Assembly (NCBI RefSeq): GCF_900187375.1
Contig: NZ_FYEW01000001.1
Span: 1,984,001 to 2,048,000, forward strand
Length of the DNA stretch: 64,000 bases
Direction of reading: 5' to 3'
From: Hymenobacter gelipurpurascens
GTDB taxonomy: Bacteria > Bacteroidota > Bacteroidia > Cytophagales > Hymenobacteraceae
Of this stretch, positions 42,552 through 53,511 are shown in pieces. The position numbers and the translations under genes are program-made. Every line of letters begins with the position of its first letter. Within the stretch, counting starts at the first letter, position 1. The notes under the pieces are model-generated. The model did not search any database and had not been told where the DNA came from. It was given only the letters and a program-made list of their open reading frames with translations.

Positions 42552-45443
42552 TTAGCGGTTCAGTTGCAACCACCCTTTGAAGGTGCGCTTCGTGCCGTTA
42601 GCATCGCCAAACTCTACTTCGGCCTGATAAAAATACATGCCTTCCGAAGCCTTGGCACCTTGCCCGCCTTCGCCACTGCCCCCACCCGTCCAGTTGATGA
42701 GGGGGTCTTTGTCGCTTTCATAAATCTTCACGCCCCAACGGTTGAAAATCTTCACGTTGGTACGCTTGATGGGGCTGAAAACCTTGGGTCGGAAGGTATC
42801 ATTCTTGCCGTCACCGTTCGGGGTAAAGATGTTAGGCAGCAGAAAGAGCAAGCAGTTATCATTGCACGCGGTATTACTGAGCAGACTGCGCGTACCGGCG
42901 GCATCCACTGCGCGCACGGCATAGCAGCCCTGCGCAGACTTAAGTCCGGTGTGGGCATACGTGGTTTGCGTACCGGGCACCGTGGCTAATACCTGCAACG
43001 AGTCGTTGGGCGTAGGCGCGTAATACAGGATATACGAAGCCACGTTTCGGCTACAATCTGCCGTTGGCTGATTGCTGAGCGTCCAGCTAAGGTTGTTGGT
43101 GTAGATCTGCCCGCTGGCTGGGGTAGCAGGCAACTCAAACAGCCGACTCGCCAAACTGTCGCAATTGATTGGCTTCAGCGTCAGGACGGGCGTACACAGC
43201 ACCGGCGACAGCACCACGCACCGCTCCTGGCTCAAGTTAATGAGCGAGTCGGGCCGCGCAATGTCATAGGTGCCATTAGTCTTGACGTAGTAGCAATAGG
43301 TATTCCCCTTCACCAGCGGGCCCCGAACCGTACCCCGGTCGACATATGTGCCGCCGGTAGTAGTGCCCGTTACTTTCGCAATGGGCAGGTAAGTGCCGGT
43401 AGTGCCTTCGCGACGGTAGATGGTGGAGGGGCGCTTCGAGTTATCCCAGGGCACATTATAGGTCCAGGTCAGGGTTACGGCGTTGGTCAGCAAGTCGGCG
43501 GCGGTATTCACCCGCACGCTGGAAGCAGGTCCGGTGGTTTCCACCAAAACCGGCGAGTTTGGGGTAGCCAGGGTATTGCTGAAGAACTCCAGCTTATAGA
43601 CATAAGCATTGTCGAGCGTATTCAGGCCAACCTCCGTATCCACGAACGTGGTGTCATTCAGGTTGGTAATCGTACGCAACGGCGTGGTTGGGAAGGTAGT
43701 GCCCGCCTGGCCTACAGCCCGGTACAGGCGGTAGCCAACTGGCGCATTGAAGCTAGCTGTAGGAGCAGGCTTGGTCCAGCGCACCGTAATCTGGCCATTG
43801 GTGGCGGCCGTGCGGTCTACAGTTACGTTAGTGAAACGAGCCGAGCGGCCTTGCAAGGTCAGGCAGGCTTCGTTGGAGGCAATGCTCTCGCCACCGGCAG
43901 GCCTGGCAAACTGCACGTAAATACGGTAGCAGTACTTCTTGCCGCGCTCCAGCCCTAGGCCATTCCGATCATCAATAAACGTGCGGCTTCCCACCGCAAC
44001 AGAGCCAATTTGGGTATAGCCGGCCGATGCCGGAATACCGGTTTCACAATCGCCGGGCGTGAAGTTTGATTCGTTTTCCTTCCGGAAAATCAGGATCTGG
44101 GCGCCCGGGTTTTGGCAAGTGTAGCTTTCCCAGTTGAGCTGGGCCGTATTCCCTACCTGCGCCACTCGTAGGTTTTGCGGCGCCGGCCCTATCACCCTGA
44201 TGCGCCAGACGCGTTCATCAATCAAGGTAGCGCCACAGTTGTTCAGAGGCCGGTCCTCCGCTTTAAACAGCACTTGGTGTGGCTCCGACTGAATATTCAG
44301 GCAAGTGGGCGTCCAGGTAAACGTGCCCCGGGCGGTAGGTGGGCCGGGCGCCGTTTGCGTAAACGATGCTGGCCGCGGAAGCATCCCGCCAAAAGCGGAA
44401 AGCAGCACCGGCTGATTTTCGGGGTCAGTGGCGGTTACTAGGCCAGTCACGGGCGTGCCGGCTATTACGCACAAGTCGGCGGGCACCGTGATGGTAGGCC
44501 GGAGGTTGTTGTTGTTGCCTACCGTTACCTGCATGTCCCGGGTGTATTCGCCAATCAGGCGGGCCCGGCTACCAGCTATCCGGCGCCATTCCCGCACCTT
44601 AAAAGCAAAGTTATAATCGCCGGCTGTCGCGGGAGCATTCCAGACTATCTGGCCCGTAAGTGGGTTTTGGTCAAATATAGCCGCACTTCCATCTACGCCA
44701 ACAGGAGGTCCTACATACGGCACCTGTACGGCTGATCCTACTGCGTTAGGAAACACAAAACCGATACTAGTAACCGGGATAGGTGTGTTTCGGTTGTTGC
44801 CTGTCTGGGCCAACACAGCAGGTACACCACCGGGCACATATCTACTTGGCGTCAACTCATAAGATAATGAGTCGCCATCGGGGTCAGAAGCAGCAGGGTT
44901 GTGTAGAAAAACCTGCCGTAAGCCTGCCCTGTCATAGGCAGGAGCATTTAGGATAGGCGACCGATTGATGCCCAGAGCCGGGTCAATCGTAATAAATGAG
45001 GAAACATAAAAGCTCTGCGATGCAGACTCTACCATGTTCCGCACCCCAATGCTGCGGTTTTCGCTCACATAATGTACTGTATATTGGCCGGGTGCAGGGT
45101 ATGTATGCTCGAAATAGTACACGTTTCGGAAGGTCGTGCCGTCGCAGCCCACTGGGGTTTTGCTGACCCGCTTGATAGCCCGCTCTCCTGAAAAAGTGCC
45201 ATCGCCAAAAAATATGGTTACTTCATCTTCTGTTACAGTGGTGCCCGCGCTGCTCTCATACACCACCATTTTAAAGAAGATGCGACGGGGATTTCGGGCG
45301 GCAGTAGTATCTGTTTTAGCCTGTATGTCGCCAGCACGTAGGTGAGTGGCAAAGGCAGCCGGCGTAAATCCACCGTAGACCAGTACCAACACCAGTAGCA
45401 CCAAACCCAGCCGGGCGGCGCGATTAAGTAGCGGAAGCTTCAT
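42552..45443 (-). CDS. Large secreted protein with CHU_C (type IX, type B) tail
   Basis: A 963-residue surface or secreted protein with an N-terminal signal peptide (GFTPAAFATH) and several beta-sandwich repeats. The N-terminal part is PKD-like (IFFGDGTFSGERAI, YFEHTYPAPGQYTVHYV), and fibronectin III-like modules follow. The C-terminus is the gliding-motility/CHU_C sorting domain (IFTPNGDGKNDTFRP, VKIFNRWGVKIYES, SEGMYFYQAEV). This routes it through the type IX system to the surface. Probably an adhesin or matrix protein; ligand unknown. It is a single gene, divergent from sdhCAB. Confidence 0.93.
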   Translation of the reverse strand: MKLPLLNRAARLGLVLLVLVLVYGGFTPAAFATHLRAGDIQAKTDTTAARNPRRIFFKMVVYESSAGTTVTEDEVTIFFGDGTFSGERAIKRVSKTPVGCDGTTFRNVYYFEHTYPAPGQYTVHYVSENRSIGVRNMVESASQSFYVSSFITIDPALGINRSPILNAPAYDRAGLRQVFLHNPAASDPDGDSLSYELTPSRYVPGGVPAVLAQTGNNRNTPIPVTSIGFVFPNAVGSAVQVPYVGPPVGVDGSAAIFDQNPLTGQIVWNAPATAGDYNFAFKVREWRRIAGSRARLIGEYTRDMQVTVGNNNNLRPTITVPADLCVIAGTPVTGLVTATDPENQPVLLSAFGGMLPRPASFTQTAPGPPTARGTFTWTPTCLNIQSEPHQVLFKAEDRPLNNCGATLIDERVWRIRVIGPAPQNLRVAQVGNTAQLNWESYTCQNPGAQILIFRKENESNFTPGDCETGIPASAGYTQIGSVAVGSRTFIDDRNGLGLERGKKYCYRIYVQFARPAGGESIASNEACLTLQGRSARFTNVTVDRTAATNGQITVRWTKPAPTASFNAPVGYRLYRAVGQAGTTFPTTPLRTITNLNDTTFVDTEVGLNTLDNAYVYKLEFFSNTLATPNSPVLVETTGPASSVRVNTAADLLTNAVTLTWTYNVPWDNSKRPSTIYRREGTTGTYLPIAKVTGTTTGGTYVDRGTVRGPLVKGNTYCYYVKTNGTYDIARPDSLINLSQERCVVLSPVLCTPVLTLKPINCDSLASRLFELPATPASGQIYTNNLSWTLSNQPTADCSRNVASYILYYAPTPNDSLQVLATVPGTQTTYAHTGLKSAQGCYAVRAVDAAGTRSLLSNTACNDNCLLFLLPNIFTPNGDGKNDTFRPKVFSPIKRTNVKIFNRWGVKIYESDKDPLINWTGGGSGEGGQGAKASEGMYFYQAEVEFGDANGTKRTFKGWLQLNR

Positions 45444-45616
45444 AGAATCAGGGTATTACAAGTCCAATAAAACTCAGGGAGAGAAGGTCAGGAAAAAAGC
45501 CTCAGAAACCTAACAAAAAACCAGGTGGTAGGGTTAGTTCTATGATGCAAGGTTCTAACGGGGCTAGCCGTAGATAGATTCACTCTAACGTGACTAACGT
45601 GAAAGGACAGCGCAGA

Positions 45617-45647
45617 TTGTTTGCTACCTAGTTGGAACCTACCTTTG
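45617..45647 (+). promoter_or_regulatory. Putative sdhCAB promoter
   Basis: TTG (45617-45619), a 20-base spacer and TACCTTTG (45640-45647), matching the Bacteroidetes -33/-7 pattern, ~40 bases before the sdhC start. Confidence 0.6.
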
Positions 45648-45687
45648 GCCAGTACAACCGACCTACCCAAACCCTTTAGTAGCTCTT

Positions 45688-46455
45688 ATGAGTTGGATAA
45701 CAAAAACCTTCTCCAGCAGCATTGGCCGCAAAATCATTATGGCCGTAACGGGCCTGTTTCTTTGCTCCTTTCTCGTCGTTCATTTGCTGATTAACCTGCA
45801 GATGCTACGCCACGATGGCGGCGCTTCTTTTAACTTCTGGGCCGAATTTATGGGTACCAACCCCGTAATCCGGTTTATGGAAATAGTACTGATGCTGGGC
45901 CTGCTGGCGCACATCTACCAAGGCCTGTCATTGGCCCTGAAAAACAGAAAAGCCCGGGGTGCTCAGGGTTACGTTTCTAATCACTCAGAGAAGAACTCGC
46001 AATGGGCTTCGCGCAACATGGCCCTGCTCGGCACCCTGCTCCTGATCTTCCTGATTGTGCACCTGATGAACTTCTGGATTCGCTCCCGGTTTGATGCTAT
46101 GGGTGGCCTAGCCGAAGTGCGGGTACCTAACTTAGATCATCCGGTTGGCGACTTGTATTCTGTGGCAGCTGCTTCCTTCAAAATACCTTGGTACGTGGCA
46201 TTGTACGCCCTGGCCCAGATTGCGCTTGGCTACCACCTCTGGCACGGCTTCCGGAGCGGTTTCCAGACGCTGGGACTCAGCCACCGCAAGTACACACCAG
46301 CCATCTACATGACGGGCTACGGCTTCTCCGTCATCATTGCTCTCCTGTTTGCCCTGATTCCGCTGGTGATGTTCTTCAGCTCGGCCTACCAGCCGCGGCC
46401 AGCCACGGGTAATACCGTGGAACAGTCACTCACAACGGAGCCGGCCCTTCGCTAG
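45688..46455 (+). CDS. sdhC: Succinate dehydrogenase cytochrome b subunit (type B)
   Basis: A 255-residue membrane anchor of succinate:quinone oxidoreductase, of the single-protein, two-heme type B, with five helices. Heme-ligand histidines are visible in FLVVHLLINLQM, LAHIYQGL, FLIVHLMNFW and GYHLWHGF. It passes electrons from SdhB to menaquinone. It is the first gene of sdhCAB, with 24 bases to sdhA. The start is fixed by the promoter and the usual N-terminus (MSWITKTFSSSIGRKIIMAVTG). Confidence 0.95.
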   Translation: MSWITKTFSSSIGRKIIMAVTGLFLCSFLVVHLLINLQMLRHDGGASFNFWAEFMGTNPVIRFMEIVLMLGLLAHIYQGLSLALKNRKARGAQGYVSNHSEKNSQWASRNMALLGTLLLIFLIVHLMNFWIRSRFDAMGGLAEVRVPNLDHPVGDLYSVAAASFKIPWYVALYALAQIALGYHLWHGFRSGFQTLGLSHRKYTPAIYMTGYGFSVIIALLFALIPLVMFFSSAYQPRPATGNTVEQSLTTEPALR

Positions 46456-46479
46456 CCCCCACCATTTTCATTTTAGCGT

Positions 46480-48414
<1,935 letters not shown>

Positions 48415-48539
48415 TGTTGGATTTTGAATGTTGAGTGTTGACCGGATACCGGCCTGCTAGGCCTCCGTATCCGGTCAGCCTTCTACTCCCACAAATTCAT
48501 TCGGCATTTAAAATTCAAAATTCAAAACGTCTAATAAAA
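48415..48539. repeat. Hairpin element inside the sdhA-sdhB gap
   Basis: The 125-base gap has AT-rich outer arms (about 48417-48440 and 48505-48528, imperfect inverted copies built of TTTTGAATxxTGA and TTCAAAATTCAAAA). A perfect inner 10-bp stem GACCGGATAC/GTATCCGGTC (48440-48476) has a GC-rich loop carrying AGGCCT. There is no ORF. It lies within an operon, so it could act on mRNA processing or just be an insertion. Confidence 0.65.
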
Positions 48540-49325
48540 ATGGCTGGAAGTAACCCCAACGCCAAACCGATGAATCTCACGCTGAAAGTGTGGCGGCAGA
48601 AAAGCCGTAACACCGAAGGCCGCATCGTGGATTATCAGGTAAAAGACATTTCCCCGGATATGTCGTTCCTGGAAATGCTCGACGTATTAAATGAAGACCT
48701 GCTGCGCCAAGGCGATGAGCCGGTAGCCTTCGACCACGACTGCCGCGAGGGTATTTGTGGTTCGTGCAACCTGTTCATCAATGGTCGTGCACATGGCCCG
48801 GAGGCTGGCACTACTACTTGCCAGCTGCATATGCGGAAGTTTTCCGATGGTGACACTATCACCATCGAACCCTGGCGCGCCGCTGCTTTTCCCGTCAATA
48901 AAGACCTGAGCGTAGACCGCTCGGCCTTCGACCGGATTATCCAGGCAGGTGGTTACGTTTCGGTAAACACGGGCGGCTCGCCTGACGCAAACGAAATTCC
49001 AATCCCAAAGGAAATTGCTGACCGTGCTTTTGAGGCCGCTACCTGCATTGGTTGCGGTGCGTGCGTTGCAGCCTGCAAAAATGCCTCGGCTATGCTATTC
49101 GTTTCGGCGAAAGTAAGCCAGTTGGCTTTGTTGCCCCAAGGCCACGTAGAGCGCAATACCCGTGTAGAAAACATGGTAGCGCAGATGGACAAAGAAGGGT
49201 TTGGTGCCTGCACCAATATTGGCTCGTGCGCTGCTGAATGCCCCGTAGGCATTTCCCTGGAAAACATTGCCATTCTCAACCGCGAATTCCTGTCGGCAAA
49301 GGCCACCTCGAATAACCTTGCGTAG
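48540..49325 (+). CDS. sdhB: Succinate dehydrogenase iron-sulfur subunit
   Basis: A 261-residue Fe-S subunit that carries electrons from FAD to heme. [2Fe-2S] motif [12 protein letters not shown] plus the later TTC; [4Fe-4S] motif [11 protein letters not shown]; [3Fe-4S] ligands in the C-terminal [16 protein letters not shown] at 48540 ([21 protein letters not shown]) gives the family N-terminus; the frame from 48435 would only translate the hairpin element. Last gene of sdhCAB. Confidence 0.96.
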   Translation: MAGSNPNAKPMNLTLKVWRQKSRNTEGRIVDYQVKDISPDMSFLEMLDVLNEDLLRQGDEPVAFDHDCREGICGSCNLFINGRAHGPEAGTTTCQLHMRKFSDGDTITIEPWRAAAFPVNKDLSVDRSAFDRIIQAGGYVSVNTGGSPDANEIPIPKEIADRAFEAATCIGCGACVAACKNASAMLFVSAKVSQLALLPQGHVERNTRVENMVAQMDKEGFGACTNIGSCAAECPVGISLENIAILNREFLSAKATSNNLA

Positions 49326-49462
49326 AGTTTACAGTTACTAGCATACGGAAAAGCGAATCGGGCAACCGGTTCGCTTTTTTGTTGCGGTCTGCTTGCCCCA
49401 ATGAGCACCAGCAAACATCTGTATTATCGGCTCCTGTTGCTTTTACCTCTTTTCTCGTCTTC

Positions 49463-49990
49463 ATGATAACCGTCATTGCCGGCACAAACCGCCCTAACTC
49501 TCGCGCTCGTCGTCTGGCAGAGTATTATGGCCACTTGCTCACGGAGCGCGGAGCAGACTATCGGATTTTGGATCTGATGGAATTACCCGTTGACTTTACC
49601 ACCACGGCGCTTTACCACAACACCGGCAACCATGAGCATTTCAACCAGCTGGTGGCGATGGCCGAAGCGGCCGATAAGCTGGTATTTATTGTACCCGAAT
49701 ACAACTGCTCTTTCCCCGGAGTGTTGAAGGCCTTCATCGACGGCCTCCCCTATCCGGGCGGAATCCGAGGCAAAAAAGCAGCCCTTGTAGGCCTGTCATC
49801 GGGCGGCCAGGGCGGGCTGCTCCCACTCAACCATCTCACCGACGTACTCATGTACCTGGGCACGGCCGTACTGCCTCAGCGTGTCCGGCTTCCTTTCATC
49901 GATAAGCATTTAACGGGAGAAGGCCTGCTCACGGAGCCTCTATATCAGCAGTTGCTTCGCGAGCAGGTAGCTGAACTCCTTGCCTTTTAG
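49463..49990 (+). CDS. NADPH-dependent FMN reductase family protein
   Basis: A 175-residue flavodoxin-like reductase. FMN-phosphate loop VIAGTNRPNSRARRLAEYY; the second pattern PEYNCSFPGVLKAFIDGLPYPGGIRGKKAALVGLSSGGQGG carries the family GxxGG-like end. It probably reduces FMN or quinones with NADPH. ATG at 49463 begins the Rossmann strand; the frame upstream is not typical. It follows sdhB by 137 bases and is likely a separate unit. Confidence 0.88.
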   Translation: MITVIAGTNRPNSRARRLAEYYGHLLTERGADYRILDLMELPVDFTTTALYHNTGNHEHFNQLVAMAEAADKLVFIVPEYNCSFPGVLKAFIDGLPYPGGIRGKKAALVGLSSGGQGGLLPLNHLTDVLMYLGTAVLPQRVRLPFIDKHLTGEGLLTEPLYQQLLREQVAELLAF

Positions 49991-50111
49991 CTTAGTGGCC
50001 ATTAAGTAGCCTCGCGCAAACTTTGGGTATGCCTCCGCGCCGTTTTGCCTCGTAGAGCCAAGAGAGTGGCCTAGAAACCTTCCTTTTAATCTGAACGGCG
50101 TATATTCACTT

Positions 50112-50312
50112 ATGCTTAGAAGGTTGACTCATTTTCTGGTTTTTGCAGGCATTCTCGTAGCGGTAAGCTGTAATACGGCAGCTCCCCGGGCCTCCTCTCG
50201 GGGCCGTACGCTTAGCCCCGACCGGGAAATAGGGGAGCCAGCCCGCTTTCCCACTGATTCTGCAGAGATGAACCCGAAGGATTCGCTTGGGAAGCCGCCG
50301 GTTCAGCCCTAG
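50112..50312 (+). CDS. Small lipoprotein
   Basis: A 66-residue lipoprotein: signal peptide MLRRLTHFLVFAGILVAVSC with lipobox AVSC (Cys 20), then a short Arg/Ser/Pro-rich polar tail with no domain. It is a single gene, convergent with ftsZ across a bidirectional terminator. Function unknown. Confidence 0.68.
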   Translation: MLRRLTHFLVFAGILVAVSCNTAAPRASSRGRTLSPDREIGEPARFPTDSAEMNPKDSLGKPPVQP

Positions 50313-50349
50313 ATCTGCTCACACACCTCTTTTGCTATCTCGCCGACAT

Positions 50350-50387
50350 AAAAAAAGCCCCTGTGTCTATCACAGGGGCTTTTTTTA
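50350..50387. terminator. Bidirectional terminator of the ftsZ end
   Basis: Stem AGCCCCTGTG/CACAGGGGCT with A7 on one side and T7 on the other, between the small lipoprotein gene and the convergent ftsZ. Confidence 0.9.
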
Positions 50388-50401
50388 TTCGGCTAAATCA
50401 C

Positions 50402-51913
50402 TTAGTCCACGTTGTCGTGTAGAAAGCGGTTATCGCCCAACAACTCGTTATCATCAGAGAGATTAAAGCGGCTGATGTTCTGCTCAGAGGATGGCACCAC
50501 GTTTTCCAGCTTCACCTGACGACGCAGATAAGCCGGCGTCTCCAGCTGGTCTTTAATAGCATCCGTTGTCAACCCGCTGCTGAGCTCCTGCAACCGCCGA
50601 CGGCGTTCCTCGGCACGGGCATCCAGTGTCGGACGGTTAAGGGTATGCTGCACCGTTGGCTGTGGAGCCGCCTGAGGAGCAGCCTGCTGATACAATACCG
50701 GGTCGGCGGCTGGGGCTGAAGGAGCCGAAACAACCGGCGGCACATAGCCTACTGGAGCCGGTGATGTCTCCAGATCAAACTTTACTGGCTGCGGTTCTGG
50801 GGCTGCTACTGGCTCCGGAGCGCCGAACGTAGGCACAGCTGGAGCTGACTCCTGACGCTCTTTATCGAAGATGTTGATCTGCGACTCGGGCGAAGGTGTA
50901 TAGGCGTTTTCGGAACCACGGGGTACTACTGAAGTAATGTTGTGTGCCTCGCGGGCAAAGCCGGTCGCAATTACCGTTACCCGGATGCTCTGGCCTAGCG
51001 TAGGGTCGATTCCGTGGCCGAAGATAACTTCGGCGTTCTGGCCGGCTTTCTCCTGAATGCACTCAGTGATTTCCGTCAGCTCATCCATTTCCAGCTCGGC
51101 CTGGTCGCCCGACATAATGCTGAGCAGGATGCGCTGAGCACCATGAATGTCCGTGTTATTAAGCAACGGCGAAGCCAGAGCCTCTTCAGCGGCCCGTTGG
51201 GCACGGTTCTCGCCCTCCGTGATGCTGCTGCCCATTACGGCCGCACCAGAATCCTTCATGACCGTTTTCACGTCTTCAAAGTCGACGTTTACATCGGCCG
51301 TGACGGTAATGATTTCGGCAATAGATTTGGCGGCGGTGCTCAGTACGTTATCCGCTTTGGCGAAAGCAGAGCGGATAGGCAGGTTGCCGTAGATCTCGCG
51401 CAGCTTATCGTTAAGAATCACCAGCACCGTGTCGCAGTTGTCGCTCAGCTCCTTAATGCCTTGCTCTGCCTGCTGGCGCTTCTTCTTCCCTTCGAACATG
51501 AAAGGCGCCGTCACGATGCCTACCGTGAGGATGCCCAGCTCTTTGGCTACTTTGGCAATTACTGGTGCAGCCCCGGTACCGGTGCCGCCGCCCATACCGG
51601 CCGTGATGAACACCATCTTGGTACCGTTGCTAAGCAGCTCCCGGATTTGCTCCCGGCTCTCTATAGCCGCCTGCTTGCCTCGCTCGGGGTTAGCGCCTGC
51701 TCCCAGCCCTTCGGTCAGGTCGGCGCCAATCTGTAGGCGGTTCGGTACAGTGGAAGAAGCCAGCGCCTGCTTATCGGTGTTGCAAATGACGAACTCCACG
51801 TCCTTAATGCCTTGGCTAAACATGTGGTTTACGGCATTAGAGCCGCCTCCACCTACGCCAATCACCTTTATGATGGACCTGGACTGCGCCGGAATATCAA
51901 ATGTAAAATTCAT
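50402..51913 (-). CDS. ftsZ: Cell division protein FtsZ
   Basis: A 503-residue tubulin-like GTPase that forms the division ring. GTP-binding GGGSNAVNHM and the tubulin signature GGGTGTGAAP; T7-type catalytic loop region VDFEDVKTVMKDSG. After the core (~1-320) there is a long Pro/Ala/Gln-rich linker (~340-430) and an unusual C-terminal tail NISRFNLSDDNELLGDN. It is the last gene of the dcw cluster. A 111-base AT-rich repeat gap separates it from ftsA. Confidence 0.96.
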   Translation of the reverse strand: MNFTFDIPAQSRSIIKVIGVGGGGSNAVNHMFSQGIKDVEFVICNTDKQALASSTVPNRLQIGADLTEGLGAGANPERGKQAAIESREQIRELLSNGTKMVFITAGMGGGTGTGAAPVIAKVAKELGILTVGIVTAPFMFEGKKKRQQAEQGIKELSDNCDTVLVILNDKLREIYGNLPIRSAFAKADNVLSTAAKSIAEIITVTADVNVDFEDVKTVMKDSGAAVMGSSITEGENRAQRAAEEALASPLLNNTDIHGAQRILLSIMSGDQAELEMDELTEITECIQEKAGQNAEVIFGHGIDPTLGQSIRVTVIATGFAREAHNITSVVPRGSENAYTPSPESQINIFDKERQESAPAVPTFGAPEPVAAPEPQPVKFDLETSPAPVGYVPPVVSAPSAPAADPVLYQQAAPQAAPQPTVQHTLNRPTLDARAEERRRRLQELSSGLTTDAIKDQLETPAYLRRQVKLENVVPSSEQNISRFNLSDDNELLGDNRFLHDNVD

Positions 51914-52025
51914 GTGTTGTCAATTAAAAATTAAGACTTGAGAATTAAAACCTGAGCATCCAACTGACTATCAGCACACGCCAACAGCTCGTTTTTAATT
52001 TTTAATTCTCAATTCTCAATTGACT
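51914..52025. repeat. AT-rich inverted repeat between ftsA and ftsZ
   Basis: Arms 51919-51951 and 51991-52024 are imperfect inverted copies, each with GTCAATT and GAGAATTAAAA segments, flanking a ~40-base GC-richer loop. The arms differ sharply in composition from the surrounding genes. The element occupies the whole gap of an otherwise tight cluster. Confidence 0.65.
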
Positions 52026-53426
52026 TTAGTACTGTTTGTCGTCGAAATCATCAATCAGCAATCCTTTCGTACGGCTGATGATGTCTTGGAAAAATTTACC
52101 AGCTCCCGAGGGCTTTTTAGAGGCTTCGGGCTGTGCAGCAGCAGTCTGGGGCTGCTGAGCGGCCGGCTGAGGAGCCGGCGCTGCTGCTGGCCGTGGTTCC
52201 GGCGCGGCTGGGCGCTGATACACATGCTGCTGCGGCTCGGGCTCTTCTAGGCCACGCTGGGCCATGCGGTCGTCGAGGGAGCGGTAGCCGGCCAACACCA
52301 GGCCTACGGTAGTGGCATACATCGGCGACTTTACAGCCTCGATGCGGCTCTTACCGAGGTGCTCATTCGGGTAACCAATACGGGTATCCATGCCCGTCAC
52401 ATATTCCGTGAGCTGCACCAGGTTCTGCAGCTGCGAACCACCACCCGTCAGGACAATCCCGGCGGCTAGTTTTTCTTGGAAGCCCAGGCGCTGAATCTCG
52501 GCATACACCAGCTCCACAATTTCCTCCATGCGGGCCTCAATGATGTAGGCCAGGTTCTTAAGGGAAATTTCTTTGGGAGCCCTGTCGCGTAGGCCAGGGA
52601 TGCTCACGATTTCGTACTCGCTGGCTTCCTCGGCAATGGCTTTACCGAACTTCACCTTAAGCTGCTCGGCCTGGTTTTGCATCACCAGGCAGCCTTGCTT
52701 GATATCCGAGGTTACAATGTTGCCACCAAATGGCAGCACGGCCGCGTGGCGGATAATGCCATCCTTGAAGATAGCCAGATCCGTAGTGCCGCCTCCAATA
52801 TCAATCAGGGCCACACCAGCTTCCTTCTCCTCGTCGCTGAGTACCGACATAGAAGAAGCCAGCGGCTCCAGAATCAGATTATCGATTTCCAGACCGGCCT
52901 TGGTAACGCACTTATTGATGTTGTTGATAGCCGTACTCTGGGCTGTGATGATGTGGAAGTTGCCCTCCAGGCGTACTCCCGACATTCCCACCGGGTCCAT
53001 AATACCTTCCTCGTAATCCACCTTGTAGTCCTGGGGCATTACGTGGATGATTTCGGAGCCGGGTGGCGTCACCAACCGATACATGTCATTGGTGAGGCGG
53101 TTCACATCGTCGAGCGTGATTTCGTTGTCAGAAGACGCGCGCGTGATGCTACCGTTGTGCTGCAGGCTGCGGATGTGCTGCCCTGCAATGCCCACGTTCA
53201 CTACGCCGATATTGATTCCTGACTGCTCCTCAGCCTGCCGGATTGCTTTCTTGATAGCGTCCACCGTTTTGTCGATGTTCGACACAATACCGCGCACTAC
53301 TCCTTCCGACACAGCTTTACCCATGCCCAGAATTTCCAGCTTACCAAATTCGTTTTTGCGCCCTACCAGAGCACAAATTTTGGTGGTACCAATGTCGAGG
53401 CCGACTACAATCTTATCGTTTTGCAT
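52026..53426 (-). CDS. ftsA: Cell division protein FtsA
   Basis: A 466-residue actin-like protein that anchors FtsZ to the membrane. Nucleotide motifs VGLDIGTTKICALVG (phosphate 1) and ALIDIGGGTTDLAIF (phosphate 2), and the late GIVLTGGGSQLQNL adenosine motif. After the ATPase core there is a long Pro/Ala/Gln-rich stretch (~390-440) before a C-terminal basic/amphipathic end (AGKFFQDIISRTKGLLIDDF), which is likely the membrane-binding helix. It lies between ftsQ and ftsZ in the dcw cluster. Confidence 0.95.
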   Translation of the reverse strand: MQNDKIVVGLDIGTTKICALVGRKNEFGKLEILGMGKAVSEGVVRGIVSNIDKTVDAIKKAIRQAEEQSGINIGVVNVGIAGQHIRSLQHNGSITRASSDNEITLDDVNRLTNDMYRLVTPPGSEIIHVMPQDYKVDYEEGIMDPVGMSGVRLEGNFHIITAQSTAINNINKCVTKAGLEIDNLILEPLASSMSVLSDEEKEAGVALIDIGGGTTDLAIFKDGIIRHAAVLPFGGNIVTSDIKQGCLVMQNQAEQLKVKFGKAIAEEASEYEIVSIPGLRDRAPKEISLKNLAYIIEARMEEIVELVYAEIQRLGFQEKLAAGIVLTGGGSQLQNLVQLTEYVTGMDTRIGYPNEHLGKSRIEAVKSPMYATTVGLVLAGYRSLDDRMAQRGLEEPEPQQHVYQRPAAPEPRPAAAPAPQPAAQQPQTAAAQPEASKKPSGAGKFFQDIISRTKGLLIDDFDDKQY

Positions 53427-53511
53427 GAGGAGGGAGGGCGAGGGTTGGGGTTGCTGGCAGGTAGGTTGTGGGTAGAAAAACGCGGTTTTTTAGCGTTTTA
53501 TGCAGATATAG

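Noticed and set aside
50350..50387. Possible small RNA at the ftsZ end
   Set aside because: The stem with A and T tracts on both sides is fully explained as a bidirectional terminator.
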